Assembly: GCF_000182925.2 (NCBI RefSeq)
Contig: NC_026505.1
Coordinates: 3,720,001 to 3,784,000, forward strand
Direction: 5' to 3'
DNA length: 64,000 nucleotides
Origin: Neurospora crassa OR74A
Lineage: Eukaryota; Ascomycota; Sordariomycetes; Sordariales; Sordariaceae
Shown here: piece by piece, positions 1 through 12,012 of the stretch
Layout: each line of letters starts with the position of its first letter
How positions within the stretch are numbered: the first letter of the stretch is position 1
Program-made: the position numbers and the translations under genes
The notes under the pieces: model-generated
The model's database searches: none
Told to the model about the DNA's origin: nothing
The model's input: only the letters and a program-made list of their open reading frames with translations

Positions 1-1245
1 AGTTCACTGTCGTCTGACCCGATGCTAACTTCACTGACACCACGTGCTGAGCTTCCTGCAATGGATACGTTCCCATTCATTTGTGGTGACGTGTTAACTG
101 GTTGCACAGGAGGAGCCGGCACAGTGTGCGGGTGACTTGATGGAGGTGGCGGAGGTGCCGACACCACGTTAAATGATTGGCTTGGTGGCTGAGATGCGTT
201 TCGTCCCTGTGCTAACATGAAAAGACCATTTGCCGCGTCGTTATCATGCGGGTCAAAGGGTCCAGTCGGTGGCTTCGTCTCAGGCTTCAGAGGCGGAATG
301 CCATTGGGGAGATCGGAGGCGGGTTGTGACGTAATCGATGGCGGTTGCGATTGTTGTTGATGCTGATGTGCTGCTTGTTGTTGGGCCTGGGCCTGAGCTT
401 GGGCCTTGGCGGCAGCGGCACTGATGGCGGTTCGGTGAAAGTCGATGGTTCCAGGCGTGGCAGCAGGGCCGGCAAGTTGTGCAAAGAGAGTCGAGTTAGG
501 ACTCGGGGCAGGGAACATAGACCCGCTACCACCAGGCGTCAATCCTGTTCTGAGCGACGATTCGTTTGGCGTTGGGAAACCTCCGCGAATGTGGTCGCCA
601 AAATAATCAGAGGTCGTTGGGCCCGACAGCATTGCCGGACTCAATGGGCCGGATCGCAACGAGTTGCTACCGCCCCAGGGGAAAGGTGTTGAGCCAGGAG
701 GCAAGATGGATGATGGGGACGCTAGGGCGGCGACGGGCGGGAGTTTAGTACCGCCGGGCGTTTCGGGGGCACCACCGAAGGATTGCTCAAATGGGTTCGG
801 CTCCAGGCTCAGGGAGCCGCTGATGGGGTTCTGCGAGAAGTAGTCGGAAGGGCTGTTCGTGGACTGTTGTTGCGCAGCGGGACGGGGCGGAGGCGCGAGT
901 GGTTTGGCTGGTTCGGCATTGGTCGTCGACTCGGATGGCTTCAGGGGAGGTTCATGCTTCGATTCGGGGTGGCCATCTAGATGTGCAAAAATTGAGTTGG
1001 CAACGATGTCTCTCTTGATATACGGTACGAGCCGTTGACTCTTTCTCTATCTCTCTATCCTCCCTCTGCAGGGACGTAACGCGATAGCAGACGGGACGAC
1101 AGGGTGCTCGACGACGGGAATAGATGATGACGGTCGTGACAGGGAAGAAGCGACTCTACTCACCTTGTCGCGGTGGGGATGTCTTGTTGGATTGCTTGGG
1201 TGATTTGGACTCACCTCGGCCAGCGGCTCCAGTAGACGACCCCAT
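1..1245 (-). CDS. atf1: Atf1/AtfA-type bZIP transcription factor, N-terminal part
   Basis: This is a stress-response bZIP activator of the CREB/ATF family. Two exons are visible: 1164-1245 and 1-976. The intron 977-1163 has a GTGAGT donor and a CTAG acceptor, and the phase-1 join makes Asp28. The protein starts MGSSTGAAGRGESKSPKQ and about 352 residues can be read. Seen features are TPFPWGG near residue 124, then SDYFGDHIRGGFPTPNESS and LTPGGSGSMFPAPSP near 148-186, which match the osmotic-stress and HRA regions of fungal Atf1. A Gln/Ala-rich segment follows. Many S/T-P sites fit control by the Hog1/Sty1-type MAP kinase, which is known for the family. The bZIP domain itself must lie beyond the left edge. 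The family assignment is strong; the C-terminus is not visible. Confidence 0.9.
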
Positions 1246-1557
1246 GATGTCAATCCAAAACTTGCGGCGCCTTCGTGCTGCAACGGGTGCGGGTGCGGAT
1301 GCGAGCGACCAGAGGCCAGAGGGACACGACGGGGTGGGAAGGGAAAGTTGCGGACGACTATGAGGTCACAAAGGCGCAAGAGAGAAAGTGTAGGTAGAGG
1401 GCTGCACGCTATGTTCGTAATGCAGCGTCCTGTCCGCCTCGCGGCTGCGTTGCTAGTATCGGGGATCGTAAATACCTTACGTAGTTCCTCGCAACAAGGT
1501 GTTTCGTATGTGTGTGTGTGTGGAAGGAGAAAAGTCGAAGGTCAGGACTTGGGACAG

Positions 1558-1573
1558 ACGTCAGGTATGACGT
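1558..1573. promoter_or_regulatory. Paired CRE half-sites upstream of atf1
   Basis: ACGTCA at 1558-1563 and TGACGT at 1568-1573 are two CRE half-sites in inverted orientation, with their starts 10 bp apart, about 315 bp upstream of the atf1 start codon. ATF/CREB bZIP proteins are known to bind TGACGTCA-type sites, so self-control is possible. That is inference from sequence only. Confidence 0.3.
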
Positions 1574-4500
1574 GGGAAAAGAGATGGCGCAAGGGAAATA
1601 AAAATGATGGGGCCCGCTCCCCGTCCAAGGCCCAGTGAGTAAGCACTGAGTGGCTAGTTGCCAGGTGCCAATCAGGGCAGCCAGAAGAGGGCCACGACCG
1701 AGGACTGAGCGCCGGGTTGAAGATACCCGACCCCCTGTTCGCCGGTTAGAGGTATTACTAAACAAAGGCCAAGGGGTCTGTTTTTTTTTTCCCTTTCCTT
1801 CTCGGTTTGGGGGGGTGAAAGTAAGCGCGCGACAAGGAAAAGAGAACTTGACGGGACCGCAAGAGAGTCCCAAAAAGAATTCCGACAAGGCGAGAATCGA
1901 AGGGGCTTCAGTTTTGGCAGCTCGGAACGCTATCTTTGGGGCTAGGAAAGAAACCGCACAAAACTCGGTTGGTGGGAGGGAAAAGTGGATGATGGATGGG
2001 ATGGATACCCGTCAGAAAGGTGTGAAATGGGCCGGCATTTTGCGCACTGTCAACCCCGTGGAGGCTGCAGACTTAGAAAATGGTTCTTGTATCGAGACAG
2101 CCAAACAGGAGGCTCCAAGAAACAACCACCGACCGGGATCTGAGTGGGACACACTCCACGGCAGTACCAGCAAGCACAGTCTCAAGCTGAAAGTCTGAAC
2201 TGTACCTCGAAGTATGTATTGACTTCGGTGTTATTTCCCATACATTGATTCTTCCATCTCGACAAACGGGATTAACTCACCTAACAGGCTGGATAAACTG
2301 GGTAATTCCATAGGTACCTGATCTTGTCCCTTCCCTTTTCATTTGGATGTATTCTTGAAGTGTCGTCTCGGCTCGAAGCTAGCCATGTGTTGTCGGCTCT
2401 AGAACGTGTACGGTAGTGCATGAATGGAGTAACTTGTCGACTTTGGAATGGATTCAGCCTGCCTGAAGACTGCTTGGGTCAGCATACCTCTGCGCACACA
2501 GTCGAGGATTGATGTCTGACGAGTATATGATGGAAGGCTTCCAGGAAGTCCCAAGAGCATGGCTCTTGTGGTGAGTCCTCACAAAACCCGAGAGCAGTCG
2601 AGTTTGGTTCTTCGTTTTTTGCGACAACAAGAGGATGCTGGTATGTACATCTGCAATCGCAAACCGGCAGCGCATATTGATTGAGACATTTGCGTTCCAT
2701 GTCATAAACCGTTGAGGTGGGCAAAATGTCTCTTAAGTCGTGGGTGAACAGGGATATGCCTTGGAAGCCAGCCAGGGCACACAATTGCGGCATGTCTGCC
2801 ATGGCAGGCGTGTCGTTATTTTGCCAATTGCCCGACCTGTCTTTCCCAAATTGTTGGAAACTGTTTCATACTTTGTTTACGCTGCATCTTTCTTTACATC
2901 TTTGAGTTCCACCACAGGCATTGATCATAAGAAAAGCCGCAAGAGATGTCGGCCGAGGGCTCTCAACTAGGTGGTAAATATTCTGTTACATTTTTGGCAC
3001 TTTTTTTCCCATTTGGGCAGAAATAGACCCAAAAAAACCTGGTCAAAACTCGTAAATTGTTAGTGCATAGAAGTGCCTCTACCGGTAGGTTCCGATCTTT
3101 CGTTCGACTTCTCGTTCCTTTCTATGCTTTTTGACACAGAAAGCTGCAAAGATTTTTGCATGCACGATTTTTGGATCCAGCAAATCACTCAAAAAGGCCC
3201 TTTTGTGGTAGGCTTAGTTGCGAAAAGGAGCATTCCAGCCAGACGTCTGCTGTCGAGGAAAGCGGTTGGAGGGTTGTGGTTTTTGCGCGGTTCCGGGTTT
3301 TGGGATGCACAAACATTGTCAGGACCTGGATACATACCGAGTCCCCCTAACTCCGGTGATGCTCCCCAACCGGCGACACGGATCTGAGCATGGGGCAATC
3401 TTTTCAACACGGTGCTTTGAGGTATCAGATCCACCGTACACGAGCTTCAGGCGCTCAAGTTGCATCGTGCGCTTGCAGACCAGAACGGAAAACACGCAAC
3501 CTCGCCCACAACAAAGATTGATGACACCCGAATACCACCACTCAAAACACAAAACTCAACCAAATACATCGCACATCAACGAACTTGAATATATCCAATG
3601 CTCAATGATCAGCCGGCTCTGGTCATGGTTCTGGCGTTAAAGCCGCCCAGCTTTTCGCTGAATGCCGGGTCAAAATATGAACTCCGTCGGGTGTTATCAA
3701 TCTTGTCCCGGGGCGCGAGCCAGCCCAAAGCCTTCAGCGGGACCCCTGTGTGCTTGACTCGCCCGACGGCAGGATGGTTGCCGTATGCTTCCTGATGGTT
3801 TCAACCGACACACGACCGCCGAGAGCAGATTGCTAGCAACTTTTGTGCCTCTTCCACAAAACAACACACCCACTTACGGGTGCCCGTTGTGAGGACAATC
3901 CCCTTCACTCATCACTGTATGAAGCATGTATACATATCTCCGGGACGAAGTTGTAATCCGCAGTTTTGGGTTACAAAGCCCGTCACATGGTCAGCAACGA
4001 TGGACATTGTGGCAAGTAGTCTCGACCTTTTTGAACAAACCTGAAGAAACGATCACGATAGAGCCGCTCGCGTGTCAACAGCCAGTGGTCTCGAATCACT
4101 GATAATCAGGAACCACAACCTCACCGCTCTGGGCCCCGTCTCATGGCTTGCATGGACGACGGCTACCACACCACACGGTATGTCGCGGAGTGAGCAGGAC
4201 GAGAAGGTTTGAAAAAGTGGGACTTCAGTGGCAAACTGCTTTCATCTCTTGCCCAATCATCGACCTCCATCGCATCTCTATCATTCCCACCCTTCAAAGT
4301 TCACAACCACAAACATTATGCCGTCCGCTTTCTTCCTCACGAGGCCCTGTCGGTATTGTAGGTTGCTCCCGGACACCCCAAACTTGTCACGCGAAAGGGA
4401 CATTGCGTCAGACGCTAGACTGGCGCGCAATTTCTTTCCAACATTATTATGTTTTTAGGGCTCGCATTTTTGACATCTTATCTCTTATTTACGGCCCCCC

Positions 4501-5015
4501 CATTCTCTCTCTTGCCGCTCCTTATTTTCCAAACCAACCCAGTACGCCCTGCTTCGTTTGCCCACGCTTGTTGTCTTGTCAGGCCAGATCAGGACGATTC
4601 GGATTCACGGTGCGCTCTCAGACACCTCGACAAAGCAGCCAACTAACGGTCAATGCTTCACAAACTACACTATACACTCTGATAGTGCGCTGCAGCACGT
4701 CTCATGTAGTCAATTAGCGATCGTCAGAAGCATTCCATTCTGTGCTCGATCGGTCGATTTCACCGTGCCCTATTCCAGTGCGTAGGCGTTCATTGTCAGA
4801 TTTCCAGCAAGAGGAACAGGGGTGGCGCTGGTTTCGTCCGACTTCATTGGCATCAATGACGTAACGGTGGGCGACACAAAATAATGATGGAATTCAGTTG
4901 GTGAGTGGTCTTGGAAAAACTGAATGAGGTCGGTCTTCTTAGCCGGCGAATTCGCACGGTGTTGAAAAGTTCCCAACTTCTTACCACTGAATTTCCCAAC
5001 TCCTTCTGCCAGAAA

Positions 5016-5036
5016 CAACAACAACAACAACAACAA
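5016..5036 (+). repeat. (CAA)7 microsatellite
   Basis: Seven perfect CAA units, followed by a broken CAACAACTG-like extension. The tract lies in the non-coding region upstream of atf1 and creates Leu/Gln runs in spurious open frames there. Confidence 0.9.
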
Positions 5037-7553
5037 CTGAACAACAACTGGCCTAGGCCAGCTGCCAGTTGCCGTGGTTCCCGATCTGTCTCTCCTCGCC
5101 TCGCCGTCGCCTATTTGCCAGGCTGAAATCCAAGTTTGGACGGATGAACAGATCCGTCGCGCGGCTCTGGGAAAATATACTATGAATATCATCACCAAAG
5201 TGGACTCGCTCGGGTGCTCCATACAGACGGGAGGTCCGCAGTTGTTATCGGATTTTGGCGCGGTCATCGGGAAATTTCGCGCCCTGCGCTGTTCGTAAGC
5301 AGCCAGCCCTGTGGAATAGCATTCATTCCCATATCGTTCACGGTTGGGTCATTATTTGGAGGGGATAAAACTGATTTGGGTGTAGTGCTCTGCTCAGTTC
5401 AGTCAACCATGCAGTCTCGCAGTCAACCCCTTTTTTTTTCTTTTTTTTTTTTCCTTCCCCTACATACTCTGGCTTTCGCGTACCCCCGTGACCATGTACT
5501 CGTTAGGTTAGACCCCCTGTGCCCCCTATGACGCACTTGCATACCTCTACGAAGGTAGTGTAGAAATTGGGCATGCACGCTTGCACTGCATGGACGCACC
5601 AAGGGCCGCCACTTGGTCCGCGCGACCACGACTTTGAAGTGAAGAGACTTCCACAAGACATTTCATTGGCTTCTTTTTTTCACTTTGTTTCCTGCATCCA
5701 GCAAGGCCAGCACTGGCGCAAAACCGCAAGACCAAACGCTCCAGGAACATGAACACGCAAGACGCCCATCCACGATTTCTTGACAGATCTTGACTCTTGC
5801 TTTGTCGCGCCGTTACTAACGAGCCTCCTCTCGAAAAATCGGTCATTCATCATGGCCTCTGCTTAGTGATTGGAGAGATCTGGATCCCGCACCGTGGCGT
5901 CTTCTCGCTGCTCCCCTCTGGCGATGAAGGATTGGTCAACAGCTCTTGGAAAATACTGGTTCAGGGTCGTGTACACGAACCAACGGGTCGACAACTTCGA
6001 GAGCAGTACGACAAGTACGCCGAACCGGTACAAAAGATTCACCATGGTCAACCTCTGGAATAGTGTACACTAGTCCCCGGGCGAATCAGCTTCCCTTTTC
6101 GCACCACCTTCTCTGACGGCACCTAAAATAACTCTTCAACTATAGCCACACAGTAGGAAATAGAGACGCCAACACGAAATGGGAAAAAAACAGTGGGAGA
6201 AATGCCTTCTTTGAGCATAAGCCTCCGAACTCGACCTTTTGGGTGGTCACGGTAGTTATGGGAATCCGGACAAACACAACACGAGCAGCCCTTCTTCTCA
6301 TCATCTTCCAGCCTTGAGGGTTGCAGCGCTTGGTAGAGGGTGCCGATTTCGTCATCTTCCTCGCCCTCTATCCGGTGCGGGGATGGACGCGGCGCTGGAG
6401 ACGGAGGCCGGCTCCCCGATGTTGACACCGTACCGTGTGGTGAAGTCACCGACCGAGAGTGCGGGGGAAGGGGAAAAGGGGAAGTCCAGCCGCACAAACA
6501 ATAGTGCTCTGCAGGTGCTGTTGGCCGCTGTCGATCTCTCCATCTTCCCTCGGCTTCTCTTTCATGCCCCAGAAGCGCAAAACTAAACTGCAGCACAAAG
6601 GCTGGAAGCCTACCACGAGCTCACGATTGACATGCAGAGGCTCTTTGGCTAGTTGACGCCAAATCGCATTGTTGATGGCAGCATCATTCTGTGATTTCGT
6701 TGCGAGCGTTCTCGCGTCCAAGCGACGGTTGAACTTCACTAACTGTACTTGCTATAGCCGCACAAACAAAACAAATAGCGCCAAAGACCTTTTGAGGTAA
6801 CACAAGCACGAAGCCAACGAACTTGCGGCGGGCCGTCCGTGGCCTCGCCGAAAGTCGAAAGCTCCCGGCAGTCAACTCAAGGTCGTTTCTTTCGGAGATG
6901 CTGGGAGATAACATCAAACATCACATTCAAGACAGTGTGAGGCACCAAGCTGAGGCCCGCCGTCGTCAATCAAAGAAGACCGTTCGAGACTAAAGACCAC
7001 TTGCCGTTAGAGGTAATCATTAGGGCTGAACATCTTGCTGCAGGTCTCGGTGGTGACGGGTTGATCCTAGCGGTTACGACCCATAGCCGAACTCCTTGGA
7101 GTTTCAAAGCACTCTGTTCCTGGGTGTTGTACCTACTCATCTCCATCTTTGGCAACGTCAAGCATACCATTTACCCAATGTTTGTCGTAACTTGTGTTGT
7201 CACAAATGGACTCTGTAGGTCCAAGTACGTTTCGATCGCAGCCATAGAGATGAGAAGAGATTATCGACATTTCTTGATCACATAACTTTTAGTGCTACAC
7301 CACCTGTACTAAGGCAAGAACACTAACCCAGCTCATCGTTCACGACGTACCTAGCCTATTGGCCTCACTGACCCTGTCCATTAGGATAGAGCTTCAAAAG
7401 TCCACGACAGGGCTCCGAGCGCGCCCCCCCTTCCTCAAAACCGATGACTTTCAAGCCATCCATGATTTGATCTTTTTGACCAACCAGAACAACCAGCATC
7501 ATTCATGAGATGCTTCAGATCTCTGGTGGACATCAAGCACTTTGGGAAGAACT

Positions 7554-8832
7554 TCACAAGCTGCTCGCAACCGCCTGTAAAGATGGCTTCACCCGGAAGC
7601 CATGCCTAGGCGCATGCACCCTCACGCCCTTCTCATTTTCAATCACCACCTCCCTGGAATCCAAACTCACCAACCGTCCAACATCCCTATGAGCCGGCGC
7701 CGACCCGCTGTCCGTCGGCCACACCTCCACCAAAGTCCCCTTCTTCAGGCCATGGAACTGCACAATCGCCTCCCCGGCCTCCACCTCCTTCTTTTCTGAA
7801 TCTTCATTCCACCTCGCGCCCAAGATCAAATCCCGTGCCTTATCCCCTTTGATCGTTGCGACCTTGTTGTTACCATCTCCCTTCTTCTGAGCAGCTGTCT
7901 GTTGTGTGGGGGTAGTAGTCTCCCCAACAGCCACCCGAAACCTCTCGACCCACTTCCACACTCTCGGGAACTTGTCGTCGTTAAACTGCTCCTTGGGCAA
8001 CGCCCCGGGCAAACTCATAACCCAGTGCAGCACAAACACGGCTTCGATATCCGCCAGCCCTGGCCTGTTGTTGTTGTTGTCGTTGTCAGTGTCAGTACTG
8101 TTCTTCAAAATCCAATTCCGCCCATCCGCTAGCACCGTCGTCTCCAGCATTTGGCAGTAATCCCTGAGGTCCGCGAGCGCCTCGGGACCCAAGGCTGCCA
8201 TCTCCTCCCTCGAAGAAAATTGGGAGGGGGGCGCGTTGCCCGCTCCTCCTCCCGCGACGAAGTCGGCGCGATCAGCCAAAAATTGGGGGTCGCGCAGCAA
8301 GGGGTTATCGAGAGAAAACAAAAGCTGCGCGGCCCGGCTGAAGAGACCGCCGTCGATGGAGTAGTGCGAGAGTAAGCTCTGGAGGGCGAGGGCATCGGTG
8401 CCGGGGGCGGCGGAGAGCTTGGGGTTCAAGGAGGGAAGATCAAGGTCCTCGAGCTTGGACAGGATCAGGCGCGTGTCGAGGTAGACGTCCCGGCCGATGG
8501 AGAGGAGGGGGATGCGGCGGTACTTGATGCCCAGGAGGGAGGAGAGGTCGGGGCGGGGGAGGATCATTGGTTGAAGCTGTGGGAGTGTGAGTAAGTAAGT
8601 GGATGTGTGTGTGATGTGAGAATGATGTGGCAAAGTAATAGGAGCGCGTAGATTTAGGGGTTTTGCGAGTTACATCCGCTGATGATGGAATGGAACTTAC
8701 GCATTGGGTGTACGGAATGCCACGTAGGTGAAGATACCAGACTATCCGTTTGGCATAGGGCGAGAACGGGTAGTGGTATAGGATAATGGGCGGTTGTTGC
8801 TGCGAACCGGAAGTTGACGACGACGACAACAT
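7554..8832 (-). CDS. Glutathione S-transferase-like protein with extra C-terminal module
   Basis: Two exons, 8701-8832 and 7554-8576, are joined in phase 0 across an intron with a GTAAGT donor and CCACAG acceptor. The product is 384 aa. Residues about 16-90 read as a thioredoxin-fold GST N-terminal domain (ILYHYPFSPYAKRIVWY, then RRIPLLSIGRDVYLDT), with SPYA in place of the usual catalytic Ser/Cys context. A helical GST C-terminal domain follows to about residue 270, interrupted by an Asp/Asn-rich loop. The last 110 residues (from about GDKARDLILGARW) form a predicted beta-rich module containing FHGLKKGTLVEVWPTD that is not part of ordinary GSTs. The substrate cannot be inferred. The start codon is the first ATG, 14 codons before the fold begins. 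Confidence 0.85.
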
Positions 8833-10472
8833 GATTACGAAGTAAGTGTGTGGTCTGTCAGTCTATCTTTCAAAGAAAGGATTAGTGAGTGTTGTGAATT
8901 GTCGTGGAATGACACGTCTATCGGGCACCACTTGGTTAAGTAGGTAGCTAAGTATTATCCAGACTGGTTTCTAGCATAAGTCGTTGTTGTTATGGTGTTG
9001 CGTCGTCTTTGATAATGGACTTATACCGCCTTGTCGTCACGGGATACTTGCCTGGATGGCGGAGACTTTTTTCGTACCTCGGCTCGCAACCGCGGGGCAA
9101 TAACTCTCCCCCATGTTTCGTTTCAAAAGTCCCCTCGCTTCTTTGGTTCGATCAGCGAACTTGTGGATTGGTCATTGAAATCGAACGACTGTGGGGTCTT
9201 GAAAGTTGGTATGAGCTATTCAGTCATCAGTGCGAGGCCCAGGGAATTTGCCCAGGTAATTGTTGTGATGCTGAAGGTTTGGTGTTGTGGTATGCTCAGG
9301 GGGTTGGAGTAGCCTCGACTTTAAGCGAAGCTATCAAAAACCAAAAGTTCGTCCATCGCCAGAACTCTGAACATACCTGAAAACTTCTGAAATTTACGTA
9401 TCAACTAGGTCGTGTCTGTATTAAGCTACTCAGAAAAGCTTCAATGCTGCAACGGAAGTGGAAGTTTTCCAAGAGTCATCTGAGTGAGAGCGTCTTGTTT
9501 TTACTGCAGTCTGCCACAATCGCTCCTGCCTCCCAGGACGGCCAGTCTTGACGCCGACCACGCTACTATGGTGGCATTCCTAAAGAGAAGGAGAACAAAG
9601 AGGAAGAAGAAGAAACAATATACGGTTGTTGACGCAGGAGCAATTCCCATCATAGTTGACATCCATCAACACCAGGGGGCAGTCATCCTCCTCAATCAGG
9701 TCACTTGGCGTATACTACATCTACAGTCTCAGACGATGTGAGATCCCGTGCACAACGCCACCGATCAAGACACACGAACAAACCTAAAGTTATGGAGCAT
9801 GCCAATGGCATGGTAACAGTAGGATGCCGTTATCTTGGATGTCGCTTCTCGTGAGCCGCATTCCGCGTGCAGATATCCGGCTGTGTAGTTGTGGTGTGGT
9901 GTGGCCGGGAGCGTAGATACTCAATGAGTCGGACACCCTTGGACACACCGTTGAAGTCGTTTGATTCACAAGTCAAGAAGCACCTTCCCATAAAGTTCTG
10001 ATTGGAGTAATGTACTTGCGCGCGGTGGTGGTGTTTGTGCTGGCGAGGTGGGTGGAGAGGAGATTTATGAGGTGGTGGAGCGGATGTTTGGGGTTGGATT
10101 ACTCAAGTGTTTTCTTTTCGTACTTGTTGATACTTTGTTGTCAGAAAAGCTCAATGGAAAGTAACCAGAATTCATTAGCACCTGGTGTACCGTCAAAATG
10201 TGAAGGATATTATAAGTGAAAGTCCGAGACAAGGAACGAATGGGGAGACTTGAAAAGGGCATTGGAAAAATCATTATGAATCAGCATTCAATAAATAACT
10301 CGGATTCATCCATAGAAGCTCACTCTATATGGTGTTGGAAGGTTGTCAGTGCCTAGGTAAACTTGCTTTCACCACATCCCCTAAATTCACCATCTCCAAG
10401 CGCAGAAACACACTTCATGATGCGTTGGTCGGCGATTTGTTCGTGTTCGGTTGTCCATCATCTGCCAACACT
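8833..10472. other. Spacer between GST-like gene and agmatinase
   Basis: This 1.6 kb lies upstream of the GST-like gene and downstream of the agmatinase stop, both on the minus strand. The longest open frame, about 120 codons near 9009-9380, has no recognisable domain. I see no supported gene. Confidence 0.5.
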
Positions 10473-12012
10473 TTAAAGATCGTGCGGCTCACTGACTAGG
10501 CTGAGCGGTCCTCTCTTGACCATGATACTCATGATCTCATACAACGCATCGGCTGCCGCCATGGTCGTATGCTCGGCGTTGGTATCGTAGGCAGGCTAGA
10601 AGTGAAAGAGACGGTCAATGAGTCTTCGAAACAACCAGGAGACAACTGGAAGAGGAACTTACTGCAACCTCAACAATATCAGCAGCAATGATATTGATTC
10701 CCTCCAGCCCTCTCAAAATCGTTCTAAGCTCTCGAGTCGACCACCCGCCAGTTTCAGGGGTTCCAGTAGCTGGGGCAACTGCCGTAAACAACGTTCACTT
10801 ATCAGCTTCAATTCGCACCATCAAACAGACCAGACAAGTGAAAAGGGAAAAGGCAACAATAAGAACTCACAAGCAGGATCCAACGTGTCGATATCCAAAC
10901 TCAAATAAACCGGCTTCTCCGTACCCACCCTCTCCCTAATCTTCTTGATGATTCCCTCCGTCCCAATCGTATCAATCTCCCTCGCCTCCACAATCTCAAA
11001 CCCGCAATACCCGTCATTCTCATAGCCGCTCGGGCCACTGAGCGTCGTCCTGATCCCCGCATGGATATTACTATCATTTCTCAACAAGCCCTCCTGCGCC
11101 GCATGGTAGAAATAAGTCCCATGATTCACCGACGCGACTTCTGAGGGAGACCCTCCAAAAACTTTGGGTCGCCAGCTGTCGAGGTGGCTGTCAAAGTGGA
11201 TGACCGAAACGGGGCCGTAGGACCGGTTGATGGACCGTAAAAGGGGGAGCGTAATGGTGTGGTCGCCTCCCAAGGTGATCACGCGTGGGAGGGTTTTACC
11301 CTGGAGGGAAGGACCTGGCAGAGCAGAATCGGTGGTGGGTTTGCGGGAAAGGATGGAGTGGTGGCCTCGTTCGATTTGCGAAAGGGCGAAGGTGTTGTCA
11401 TACGAGGTCACGGGGATGTCGCCGCAGTCGATTATGGTGGCCCAGCTGTTGAAGGGGTTGGTAGCTAGGGGGACGTTGTAGCCGCCGCTGTGAAGGGAGG
11501 GAGAGGGAAGGTTAGTGTCCATTGCATATGGTGATGTGGTTTAGTTGTACGAAGGGGGCGTACTAGAGGTTTAGTCGACGAGACCCTTGACGGATTCCCG
11601 AAGGACCGAAGCGAGCGCCAGGTCTATACGAAGTGCCGGTGTCGAAGGGGGCGCCTTTATGAAGACAATTGGTTACTATATAGTGTCTTGGGTCTAGAAC
11701 TGGGGTTGGCCACTCACCAATAAAAGCTATGTCGTAGTTGATGTCTTTGCTGGCTAGACATGGTAGGTATGGGAGACGGCCAAAGGTCGAGATGCCAGAG
11801 AAAACGGAATCTGCCTGTTGAGAGCATCAGTCTCAACTTCTAAACATCGCTATGTTTTGTTCGGGTGCGAAGCATACTTGAGTGCCTCCATCCCCCGGTA
11901 ACGTGTTGTACCACAATCCTTGATGAGGACCAGCGACGACCTTCTGATCATGGTCACCATGTGCTGCCGCAACAGCAGCAAGGCAAGAAGCGATGAAAGT
12001 TGGGCGCAACAT
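10473..12012 (-). CDS. Secreted agmatinase (ureohydrolase family)
   Basis: Six exons: 11878-12012, 11718-11814, 11564-11654, 10871-11487, 10663-10778 and 10473-10595, giving 392 aa with all phases consistent. The enzyme family hydrolyses agmatine to putrescine and urea at a binuclear Mn centre. Metal-binding signatures are present in order: GGDHTITLP (181-189), HFDSHLDSW (Asp207, His209, Asp211) and [11 protein letters not shown] (Asp306, Asp308). The N-terminus [19 protein letters not shown] is a typical signal peptide, so the enzyme probably enters the secretory pathway, unlike cytosolic arginase. Introns 1 and 2 have GTATGC and GTGAGT donors. The guanidino substrate is not fixed by sequence alone; guanidinobutyrase is an alternative within the family. 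Confidence 0.93.

Larger units (their letters stand above)
1246..7553. other. Gene-poor region upstream of atf1
   Basis: No convincing gene is seen in this 6.3 kb. Open frames are short, lack recognisable domains and overlap on both strands. The stretch nearest atf1 should hold its promoter and leader. It also contains T-rich runs near 1780 and 5430-5452, a CAA tract at 5016-5036, and a TAGGTACCT motif at 2311. A non-coding RNA gene cannot be excluded. Confidence 0.5.

Noticed and set aside
4770-5267. 165-codon minus-strand frame
   Set aside because: Its core is a poly-Leu run produced by the CAA microsatellite.
9141-9160. GGTTCGATC-like sequence that resembles a tRNA B box
   Set aside because: No A box or foldable cloverleaf lies at the right distance upstream.
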